Assembly: GCF_029227915.1 (NCBI RefSeq)
Contig: NC_079878.1
Span: 14,634,001-14,698,000, forward strand
Direction: 5' to 3'
DNA length: 64,000 nucleotides
DNA from: Hydractinia symbiolongicarpus
Taxonomy: Eukaryota > Cnidaria > Hydrozoa > Anthoathecata > Hydractiniidae
Shown: positions 21,606 to 31,010 of the stretch, piece after piece
Layout of the letters: the number at the start of each line of letters is the position of its first letter
Position numbering within the stretch: position 1 is the first letter of the stretch
Program-made: the position numbers and the translations under genes
The notes under the pieces: generated by a model
What the model saw: the letters and a program-made list of their open reading frames with translations, nothing else
What the model was told of the DNA's origin: nothing
Database searches by the model: none

Positions 21606-23323
21606 CAACACCTCCAGAATTGGACAAGCAGGAGATTTTTGCTGCAGAAGCTACTAAGTCTGCAGTCATCGACACTGCATGCACCAAGACTGTGGCTGGG
21701 GGGAAATGGTTCAATGATTTTTTTGATTGCCTACCATTAGATAGACAAAAGAATGTCAAAGAGTCAGTATCAGATACTATATTTAAATTTGGGGATGGTA
21801 GAAAGTAGCTGCAGAGAGTAGCTGCATTAAAAAAAGCAAACATTTCTATCAAAGTGCAACATCAAGACAGAAATATTAGAGGAAAACATTCCTCTCCTAC
21901 TCAGTAAAAGTTCATTGAAAAAGTCTGGTGTCATCATTGATATGCAAAATTATAAATCCACCATGTTTGGCAAAGAGACACAACTTTGCCCCTTTACCAG
22001 CAGTAACTACTGCATAGACATTTGTCCAAATGAACATCCAATCTCTTTATTTGAAGATTTACCAATAAGTCAAGAGGTATTAGCCTTGGAGCAAGAACTA
22101 ACTCCAACAGAATGAAGGACTGCATCTACCACATCACAAATTGACTTACTGACCAACCAAAAATCAAAATGAATCAGGAAACACTGTGAAGCAAAAATAT
22201 TAATAGAGCAGGAAAAATTACAGGTCAATAATCCAAATGGTTCAACATCCAATACAAATCACCCAACTCCAAATTGTATGTAGACCAAGAACAGGATGTT
22301 GTCACTTTTGATGAGGTACTTGAATTAAAACATGAATCGTTTGTGTGCTAAAGAAGAAGAACTTAAAAGCTAGAAGGAACACCATGTTTATAAGGAGGTA
22401 TATTTGTTTGATGGGTATGTTCTCTGAAACCAACAAACGATGATCAACTAAAGGCTTGTTTAGTTGCTCGAGGTTATGAAGAAACTGGTATTATTGAAAA
22501 AGATTCACCAACCTGTGATATCTGTAATTAATCAAAATCGGGGATAGTTATTTATTCATTCAAATTATACCTAAGTTGTGCAGCACCTTTACTGTTGGAC
22601 GGGAAGAAGAGCTAACCTTCAAATATCTTGGTTTCAACTTTTGTCAGGAGGAAGAAAGTATCACTGTCGACCAGGCTGAACACACTGCAGCCAACCTTAA
22701 TAGATCATTCTGAGGATGAGATAATTCTTTCTTTAAAAAAACGAGATGTTTTACGATCTAAAATTGGACAACTCTTGTGGGTAAGCAATCAAACCGAACC
22801 AGACATCAGCTTTAATGTATCAAATCTTGCAGTCAATATAGAAAAATCAACCTCCAAAGACACTGTCGTCTTCAACAAAGTCATTAGAAAACTTAAAAAT
22901 GACTCCTATATGTTCTGACCTACAAACGACCTTAGAATCCCATCAAAATTATTGTTTTTACAGATGCAGCATTTGGCAACCTGCCTGATGGTAGAAGTCA
23001 AAATTCTTATCTCATTTTCCTTGCTGATGAAAACAACACTTGTACCATCATCAGTTGGCAATCAAAACGTCTCGATTGCTGCTGAAACATTAATTATGGG
23101 TGAAGGTATTGATGCAACATTGTACGTTTCAGCAGCACATTGTGAGATTGTTTATGGTCATAATGCTAATAGATTGCCCATTGAGACAACAACGGAAAAT
23201 AAATCGCTGGTTGAAGCTTTAAAATCTTCTAAGTATGTTAGTGACAAGAGGTTAAGGATAGATATTGGAGCACTGAAACAACTGATTGCGAACAAGGATG
23301 TGGTAAAGATCCACTGGGGTTAA
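21606..23323 (+). pseudogene. copia pol remnants (PR, RT, RNase H)
   Basis: At about 21660-21720 there is a protease motif with DTAC where D[ST]G is usual. At about 22440-22510 there is the RT block LVARGYEETGIIEKDSPT. At about 22620-22690 there is FKYLGFNFCQEEESITVD. At about 22955-23060 there is the RNase H start IIVFTDAAFGNLPDGRSQ. At 23100-23320 the RNase H end has ENKSLVEALKSSKYVSDKRL and RIDIGALK. Frameshifts and stops separate them and integrase is missing, so the copy cannot encode a working polyprotein. Confidence 0.8.
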
Positions 23324-23557
23324 AAATGATGAACAACGTGCTGACACAATAAAAAAGATGCATGCCATCGCATAAACTTGTTAATACGTTGAAAACAGGA
23401 CATTTGCCAAATGTAGTTTAAACTACTGACATTACTTGACATTTGTGTTTTATTGGACATTTTTATATATATATATATACAATAGGGCCCAGAACAATGG
23501 CCAGGACTGAAGGATAGTCTACTCCTAAGAAGGTCCTTTTATAAAAGAGAGTGAATC

Positions 23558-23675
23558 TGTTACATTTATATTAACATATTATGTTTTATATTTTAGGTTT
23601 ATGAAAATAATATATCTTCAGCGGGGTTTTTATTCGCATCGAGCCACTCTGTGTCTTAAGTTACCCAACTTTTCA
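23558..23675 (+). repeat. 3' LTR of the copia-like element
   Basis: It is 118 bp, begins TGTTACATTTATATTAACAT and ends TTACCCAACTTTTCA, preceded by a purine-rich stretch (AAAAGAGAGTGAA). It differs from the 5' LTR at several positions, so the insertion is not recent. Confidence 0.8.
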
Positions 23676-23899
23676 CAGATTTTAAAAACTCTTTTCCACA
23701 GAAATTGCAGTAGTTGTTTTTATTCTTACTGAGCTCAACAAACAAAACTTTGTTTGTGCTGTGCTCATTAACCCTAAAAAAGCTTTTGTTTTGGCATCAG
23801 AGATGCTGCTTTTGACTGGTTCGAGTCCTAAACTTAACGGGCCTAAAGGAACTGACTCTTATAAACGACAGAAGATCAGATCTGCTTCATGAAGAAGTT

Positions 23900-24775
23900 T
23901 TTGAATGCTACAGGGTCTGGTTGGGCCTCCTGATTTTTCTTTTGTATATTAATGACTTAAAATCTGTCATCAATTCAAATTACCACCATCTATATGCAGA
24001 TGATCCAATAATTATTTCATCCCATAAAAACTTGGATACCCTTGACTCGCAAGTCAAGTTAGAACTTTTGCAAGTCAAGCTCTGGCTGAATAACAACAAA
24101 ATGACTTTTAATACAGACAAAACTGAAGCAACCTTTTTTGGTAACCACAGCCAGTTAAAAAAGTTGAGAACAAAACTATCAACTATATGGGTATCCCTTT
24201 TAAGAGAAGCAAAAAAGTTAAATATCTCAGGGTAATAATTGATCAAAAAATGCAATAGGAAGAGCACATTAATGACGTAAATAGAAAAATACTATTTAAA
24301 TATTCTAAAACTAGAACCATTGCATTTTGTTTAACACCTCAGACCAAAAACCTTTTAATTAATGCACTTGTCATGCCATATTTCAACTACTGCTCCTTGG
24401 TATGGGCTTGTGCCACCCAAGGTAGATTGGGAAAGCTAACAATTAAAATGTATCTGCACCTTTTTTCGAAAAGAGAAGAAATATTCATTGAATAATTTAC
24501 TTAACTTACAAAAACGATGTCATGTTAGTTTTCAAAGCCATGAATCACATTGCTCCTGATTACATGTGCTCAAAATTTCTTTTGGCAAAAAACTGCCACA
24601 ATCACCAAACAAGAGGGGCTTCAAAAAACAGGTTCACACTTTCCTTGGTCAACTTGGAATTTGGCAAAAAAGTCTTTCCATTTAGAGCTGCAAAAGTGTG
24701 GAATAATCTTCCAGACCAAGTGACCTGTAATGGAAGTCTGCTTTCGAAGTCTGTTTTTTATCTCTAGTGTATATG
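23900..24775 (+). pseudogene. LINE reverse transcriptase C-terminal half (CR1/jockey-like)
   Basis: The RT blocks are LIFLLYINDL (the 'GPLLFLLYINDL' block) and HLYADD at about 23987-24002, then LWLNNNKMTFNTDKTEATFF. After a frame change the text reads NALVMPYFNYCSLVWA, and the terminal region (24522-24767) reads MNHIAPDY and FPFRAAKVWNNLPDQV. Several stops interrupt it. It is a different family from the GAT-tailed LINE. Confidence 0.85.
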
Positions 24776-24843
24776 GCAAATTCTACCGGAGATCACTTGT
24801 TAATTTTTGTTTTTAATTCTTTTATTATTATTATTATTATTAT

Positions 24844-25141
24844 TACTAGTCGATAAAGCCCTGGAAAACTTACCCAAATTGGCCCCAGGTATTCCCTAGT
24901 TACCCACGCAGGAGATGACGTCAGTTATTTCCACCCGTTTCCAAGTTATTTAGCCTTAAATTTAAAAGGGCAATGCAATGGCTTCACTAATCTTAATATA
25001 CTTTCCTTTGACGTCAATAATGTTCTAACGTCAAAGTTTGCTTATTTACAGAACAAATTTATAGGCAATGTTTTATAGACTTTATCAAAGAACTTTTATC
25101 CACTTAGCAAAAGTCACAGACAGAACTGGCGTATTATTATA
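24844..25141 (+). repeat. Dispersed repeat 'TCGATAAGGCCCG' family, copy 2
   Basis: It begins ACTAGTCGATAAAGCCC and ends ACAGACAGAACTGGCGTATT. It lacks part of the internal sequence seen in copy 1. Its intact block CACTAATCTTAATATACTTT shows the empty form of the site that is interrupted in the next copy. A TATT/ATT microsatellite precedes it. Confidence 0.75.
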
Positions 25142-27001
25142 TAGACTAGTCGATAAGGCCCGTAGAAAAATCCACTTAGGCAGGATACCAGAGAAAAACA
25201 ACCGTCATTTAAATTTTGCTGACGTCAGCAGAGACCTGTCAGAACACAATTTTTTTTCAGAAATGTGTATGCCTGTTGCCTTCATCGTATAGATCTTGAA
25301 ACGCTGATCAAGAAAATGTATAGGATCATGTATCTTTGACAAATAGTTGCATAGATATGGGGTTTGAAGGTTTTTTGATGACGTCATCAACCCGTTCATT
25401 CCGAAACGGATTTAGGGACCCAGGTTTGGTAAACTTACCCAAATTGGTCCCAGGTGGTCCCTAGTTACCCACGCAGGAGATCACGTCTGTTATTTCCTCC
25501 CGTTTCCAAGTTATTTAACCTTAGATTTAAAAGTGCAATGCAATGGCATCACTAATCTTAAAGGCGCGTAATTACCCTGTAGGCAACTTTTTTTGAGGTG
25601 CCTATTTTATTGTAAAAATTGAAAGATATTCATGAGAAAACATTACCCAGAAAATTTTATTGAAAACTGACAACCAGAACATGTTCAAATGTTTCATGGA
25701 AATAACAAACTCACCCCAATTTCTCTTCACCTACAGAACCGCCATTGCATTTCATTGCACGAATCACGCGATAATAAACGCACAGCAAAATCGTTCACAT
25801 GGTTGCTGGATTCATGCCATTACAGAAAAAATAATGAAGGAGGGAGAGTATCCGTAGCTGTGTTTCCATCGTAATGCTTTTACAAATGTATCAACAAAGT
25901 TCCGAACATAATAAATTAGATAAATCAATCGAAGTTTCTTTGTTATTCTTTATTATTTATACGTTTTAACTTACTGAAATCAGACTTCTTTGCAACACTG
26001 ACCACTTTTTGTTGTTGTTTCTGAAGACAGCTTCGCCTCGCTAGTTGTCTTACTTTTTGATTATTTTCCTTTGTTCAAACAGTTAGTCGTTTCCTTATGG
26101 AGACAGTATCAAATCTACACAATTAGAATACCTAAATATTCAGAATTTCCCCTTTCATGCTCTAAATTTAATTATCTCCATAGTGCTTCAACTATCTTCA
26201 ACTATCACAATGAGCATTCTCCCTCGTTGGGTTATTTTGCCTATAATATGCAATAATCCTGGTCAGCTAATAAAAAAAGAAAGAGCGTGATAAGCATTAA
26301 TTATCATAATTAATAGCCACAAAGCAATGCTGTGATTTCTTCTTTCTGTTTTGTTTTGTCTGGTCTCCAAAAACAATGGCGAATAGAATACAAGAAAATA
26401 AAATCTAAGTGGAGAAAGTGATACGGATGTTTTTACGCTCGGCCTCTTTTTTAAACAGAACCAAAATTTCTTTCCACTTTTTGATGGCATGTTTTACAAA
26501 GAAAAACAAGCCAAAAAGAACAGCGTGAACGGAGCCAACCATAATGGCGATTTTATCGAACTCCATCTCAGAGCTCATTTAAAGATAAGGCCGTTTGTTT
26601 ACCTACGATTTCACACGAACATTTTGCGACGGTCCGCTTGTTAGACAAGAATAAGAGATCAACAAGACCGTTAAATATGGCGACTGGAAAAAACCCCAAT
26701 AAATACAAGATATTGAAGTACCATTATTTCCATTTCTAGTAGGTTTTATATCCCCAAATTTTCAGGAAAGTCATAACTTCGTCTGAACTTTGAAATAAAT
26801 ATAAAAAATGGATATGTTAATTTTTTTTGATAAGGGTTATTACGCGCTTTTAATATACTTTCCTTTGACGTCAATATTGCTCTAACGTCAAAGTTTGCTA
26901 ATTTACAGAACATATTATAGGCAATTTTTTTTAGACTTTATCAAAGAAATTTTATCCACTTTGCAAAAGTCACAGACAGAACTGGCGTATTATTATATAG
27001 A
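25142..27001 (+). repeat. Dispersed repeat, copy 3, split by a TTAA element
   Basis: It begins TAGACTAGTCGATAAGGCCC, directly abutting copy 2 head-to-tail, and ends ACAGACAGAACTGGCGTATT at about 27000. The interior is interrupted at 25562-26849 by a separate transposon. Without that insertion this copy would be about 570 bp. Confidence 0.8.
25562..26849. mobile_element. TTAA-flanked DNA element with GCGCGTAAT ends
   Basis: The left end is AGGCGCGTAATTACCC. The right end, inverted, is AAGCGCGTAATAACCC. TTAA lies at both junctions (25558-25561 and 26850-26853). The neighbouring repeat copy reads straight through this position at about 24990-25010 with a single TTAA, which proves the insertion. 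No transposase was recognised in the 1,288 bp, so it is non-autonomous. Its terminal sequence differs from both other TTAA families in the window. Confidence 0.9.
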
Positions 27002-28050
27002 TTATGATTAAGACATATTGTCCTTCGTTACCCTACGTAAAATTGAGCTCTATTCCTCTCAAAGAATTTTTGTGGGCTGTTTAGTTAAAAAAAAATCAAC
27101 ACCACTATGCAACGGAAAAGCCACAGGTAGCAAAAACCATGTTGTTAACCTAATTACGAGCAATAAATAAACAAACTATTGCACCTTAATTATAAACTAT
27201 CATAGTCTAATCTGCAGTGATGTTCCTGAACTGTCCCTTAATTGCTAGCTAGCTATACAGTGAAAATACTTAATGGCATGCAATTGATTCAGGTCTAGCT
27301 AATGTCAAACAAGATCTGCAGTTTAAAGTTCTTTCTGCAAAAAAAAAATTAGTATCATAACAATTGCATTTGTTTTATCACTAGCTAGCCAGGAACAACC
27401 CTTACACTGCCCACCACCTAAAGTAGAATATAAACATGGGACCCTGAAGAAAGTGCCACATAAACAACATAGCTGTGTTACTATTGGCAATAAAAATGAA
27501 TGCAACGCAAAGAAAGGCAAAAGAAAGTATCCATTTATATAGGCTGGACAAAAGGTTACATATAGCTACACTGACAGATAGGCAAGAAATCCTCTCCCTT
27601 TTTCGAGCATATTATAAAGACACATTGCATTTTTCAGAAGGGTCTACATATACAATATTTTAATGATAAAGAAGAAAAAAAGTACACAATTTGTTACATT
27701 ATGTTCAATAGGAAATATTTGCCCATAAATCACATGAACAGCCTGGAACATCGTTTTTGAGACTCTTTCGTTTCTCTCTTTCCAGATCGAATGTCACAAA
27801 CACTCTCCATCGTGGTTCACAATCATACTCTCAAACAACGGTAATAAATGTCTACGTCTAAAATTATCTATACCTGCCCATGCATTATGCTACAACTTTA
27901 TTTAAGCGACCTTGTCCCCAGGTCCTCGTCAATTATAGGCCATACATTTTTTGTCTGTTCCCTGTGATGGTTAACCTCTGTATTCTTAAGCCTTGGAAAC
28001 GAGGTTTTGTCATGTATTTCGAATTTCCCGGTTTTCCCTTTTCATCAGTC
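27002..28050. other. AT-rich intergenic sequence
   Basis: No gene or clear repeat was recognised. Short GCTAGCTAGC motifs occur near 27245 and 27385. The small ORFs are low-complexity or lack recognisable motifs. Confidence 0.4.
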
Positions 28051-28053
28051 TAA

Positions 28054-28309
28054 AGGGGGATTTTCACGAAGCGAATTTAACGGCGAATTCGACGGCGAAT
28101 TGTATCTGATTTTCCATCGAAAAAAACAGTTTCTACTTTTTCGCGGCTAAAGGTTTCCCCGTTCTGATTGGTCTAAAGTTTTAGACCAATCAGAACGGGG
28201 TTAACCAATGTAAACAATGAATTTGACGTCTAATTTTTTTTGTCATGAAAATTAAAAAGCGAATTCGCCATCGAATTCGCCGTTCAATTCGCTTCGTGAA
28301 AACCCCCCT
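28054..28309. mobile_element. Palindromic MITE with TAA target duplication
   Basis: The ends are AGGGGGATTTTCACGAAGCG and, inverted, AGGGGGGTTTTCACGAAGCG, continuing into matched GGCGAATTCG blocks for about 50 bp. An internal hairpin surrounds GATTGGTCTAAAGTTTTAGA. TAA flanks both ends (28051-28053 and 28310-28312), consistent with PIF/Harbinger-type targeting (TWA). It has no coding content. The RNA or single strand would fold into a long hairpin. Confidence 0.88.
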
Positions 28310-28553
28310 TAACTGTAGAAAAAATACTTTGTGTTTACGTGTCCACAAAGTCACGCAATGCTTACTCACGTTTTCTCGAAAAAATTCAACGTCTCTTCTT
28401 CTTTGTTTGTTTGTTATCGCGTTTTCTAAGACGAATGACGTCAAAGAATTCAGATTTAATTCGATTTTCATTGTAGTTTTAAAGCTTTTTTAAAACAACA
28501 ACAACAATATCAGCAATTTTTATCCCTAGACTAAATTACAGCTAAATAATAAC

Positions 28554-28583
28554 GGCTTTGACATCAGACAACAAACCCTGCAA
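28554..28583 (+). repeat. Short shared block GGCTTTGACATCAGACAACA
   Basis: About 28 bp (GGCTTTGACATCAGACAACA then AACCCTG) recur at about 36924-36953 inside AP4B1 intron 11 with one mismatch. Too short to classify; it may be the trace of an old element. Confidence 0.45.
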
Positions 28584-28968
28584 ACGGGGATGTAACATCG
28601 TGATAATTTTTCGGTACATAACGCAGGACCCGCAGTGACATCAGGAGAAAAGTGACAGAACGATCAACGATACGGCAGTTGACAGGGAGCATAGAAGGGT
28701 ACTGTATGAGAGCTGATATCTACGTTTGTTCTTATTGTGTTCTGGCAGTCCGTAAATAATTTATCTTCCCTTATGCTCCTGCGACCGAACATCGCGCATA
28801 AGCTGACCGCTGCACATATGCGAAACATGATCAAAAATCTTTACAACAATACACATTTTTCATAAGTTACTTAGCCTGGTAGTCTAAGTTTTATGTATTT
28901 AAAAGATATAAAATAAGAGGGTAAAAAAGATGGTGTAAATAATCTGGACTAAGATTAACATCGTAAAT

Positions 28969-30327
28969 CTATCTTGCAAAAATATTTTTATCTATAGTAA
29001 CAAGAGTCACACATAAACGAATTTCGTCACCGATCTCAAAGTTGTTAATTTCCGACGAGAGTGGACACTTTAAAAAGTTATACGATTTGCTACTACTTCC
29101 GTGATTACATTGACCAGACCAAATTTCCAAACTTTTCTTTATATAAAAACTATTTTTCTTCTTAGTTTCGATGATAATACCCGATGGAGGCAGACTCATA
29201 TTACACATATCCAAAACGAGGTCGTGGACTTCTTCTATGCCAATCTGGTCTATCCATAAGTAGTTATTCGTACTGTTTCCATTTTTATTTGCATATGACC
29301 ACGCTTCTAGCATTTCTTGATAAGTGAGAGTTAGCAACGGCACCAGAACATGAAGGCCTTGAGAAGATAGGCCTTTTAAGACCTCTAATTTGTGAAGAGA
29401 ATTCAAATTTTCAGTATTTCCAATATGCAGCAATACCGGTGAACGATCTCGAACGATATTTCTTTCAGTTGTATTTGGTGTGATGTGCCAAGCTGGTATC
29501 CTTGTTTTGGTGTTCATAGTAATCTGAAAACCGTTACACAATCCCATCTCGTTCGGATCTAACATTTGGTGATCGGAATTGATGCAGCAACACATAAGAA
29601 GGATTGAGATGAAAATAGGTAACGATTTCAAACAAGCAAATACTGCACGAACAATGCGCCCACTTGGAGATTTAATTTTCATAGGCTGTGGAGGAGACTT
29701 TTTCTTTGGAACGACCGTTTTCCAACCAATGAACTTCCAAGGCATTCGAAAGGTATTAACCAATATCAAAAATGATAGCGACATTACTTTGGACAATTTA
29801 ACGGCGATCCACAAGACAACGTAAACAGATATGATGTAAATAAATGCAGCTCCAGCACGAACCATGTTGATCACAATTCGAAAAATCCCTTTTAGTATTA
29901 TTATTATAAGTAATAATAATGATGGCCAGAGAAATATTTCCTTTAGAACGTTGACTGGCGATAAAATAAAATATACTGATATCAGAAAAACAAAAAATGT
30001 TAGAATTATTTTAAATGGCGTAAATCTTGCAAAACGTTGCTGTGACGCATCTGTATGATCATCATTAGAACAGGCGTCATTTGGTTGTACCCCATTCGTA
30101 GGAATGTCATTCGAAGGGATGACATTCGGTAGCGATAATGAAGCATGTTTTGCCGGAAATATTACATTTTTGAAACTTTGTCGATGCTCTCTTTTTTGGC
30201 ACGATGTAATGTCGATGTTGTTGTAAACATCTGCTTGTATAGCATCCACGGATTTTCCATCCCGTAGTATCATATGTTGGCTTTCTGTCGGGAAATAAAA
30301 TCTTCCATCTCGCAGTCGCATCGGCAT
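28969..30327 (-). CDS. Intronless ABHD12-like membrane pseudo-hydrolase (452 aa)
   Basis: This is a single uninterrupted ORF. Residues 1-100 are polar. Hydrophobic segments lie at about 105-123, 131-149, 157-176, 182-194 and 226-249, so it should be a multi-pass membrane protein. Residues 258-446 align by eye with the alpha/beta-hydrolase core of ABHD12: RIPAWHITPN (276-285, like GVWHTVPA), PVLLHIGN (297-304, like PIILYLHGN), LEVLKGLSSQGLHVLV (314-329) and YLWIDQIG (356-363, like YIWGHSLG), then PPSGIIIET. The nucleophile elbow GHSLG is replaced by IDQIG, so the catalytic Ser is Gln361. The protein ends just after the strand that would carry the catalytic Asp, so the His is absent. Animal ABHD12 genes have many introns, so an intronless copy suggests a retrocopy. 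The intact frame argues for some retained function. Homology is inferred from memory of the family. Confidence 0.72.
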   Translation of the reverse strand: MPMRLRDGRFYFPTESQHMILRDGKSVDAIQADVYNNIDITSCQKREHRQSFKNVIFPAKHASLSLPNVIPSNDIPTNGVQPNDACSNDDHTDASQQRFARFTPFKIILTFFVFLISVYFILSPVNVLKEIFLWPSLLLLIIIILKGIFRIVINMVRAGAAFIYIISVYVVLWIAVKLSKVMSLSFLILVNTFRMPWKFIGWKTVVPKKKSPPQPMKIKSPSGRIVRAVFACLKSLPIFISILLMCCCINSDHQMLDPNEMGLCNGFQITMNTKTRIPAWHITPNTTERNIVRDRSPVLLHIGNTENLNSLHKLEVLKGLSSQGLHVLVPLLTLTYQEMLEAWSYANKNGNSTNNYLWIDQIGIEEVHDLVLDMCNMSLPPSGIIIETKKKNSFYIKKSLEIWSGQCNHGSSSKSYNFLKCPLSSEINNFEIGDEIRLCVTLVTIDKNIFAR

Positions 30328-30611
30328 GTCTGTGATAACTCTTTACAACATTATGTGTGTGTATAGCTACAATGCACTCCTCTACTTTTCTAACAACACA
30401 CGTTTAATAATTTAAATATAACGTCATCTACCGCTTATGACGTCAGATAATGCAGAAATACAAAATGCTGTTTTTAATCTGAGCGTCCAATTCATGATTT
30501 TAATTTTTCATTAGTATTTCTCACGTGTTTTCTTTTTCTCATACTTTTTAACATATAGTCAGTTAAAAAGATAAATGAGCATTTTATTGCTTATTACGTA
30601 CAATAAATTAA

Positions 30612-30782
30612 GACTAGTCGTTGCCCGTTGAAAAATCCACGGATTCGCCAGTCCTTTATATTTACCCATCGCAACAGGATAAAAATATATCGCATTTGAC
30701 ATTTGTGTTCCGTAACATCATTTTCTATCTCAGCGGGGGGGTCCACACAGAAACAGACAGACGACGGCTATTATTATAGAGA
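30612..30782 (+). repeat. Dispersed repeat 'TCGATAAGGCCCG' family, short copy 4
   Basis: It begins ACTAGTCGTTGCCCGTTGAA, then AAATCCAC, and ends AGAAACAGACAGACGACGGC and TATTATTATAGA. Only the two ends remain around about 100 bp of interior. It lies between the ABHD12-like ORF and AP4B1. Confidence 0.65.
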
Positions 30783-30940
30783 TATGAAAGTGAAACATCG
30801 CTTGTCGGTACGCATGCATGCGCATGCGTACCAACAGCCTCATTTTGGAATTAAACCTCGTTTAGAAAAATTCGATTCAGTGACAAATAAACTTATGTTA
30901 ATTAAAAGAGCATGTTAATTAAAATATTAATTAATATATA

Positions 30941-30946
30941 TTTATT
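30941..30946 (-). terminator. AATAAA polyadenylation signal of AP4B1
   Basis: AATAAA on the minus strand lies about 65 nt downstream of the AP4B1 stop codon (31013-31011), in an AT-rich 3' UTR. It is the first such hexamer after the stop. Confidence 0.6.
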
Positions 30947-31010
30947 TAGCGCAAAAATATTTAATTATAAAACTACAAATATAACACAATCTACAAAAGA
31001 TATCCTTCTT

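Noticed and set aside
23785-23840. tRNA-like GGTTCGAGTCC box
   Set aside because: No A box, acceptor stem or anticodon arm could be placed around it.
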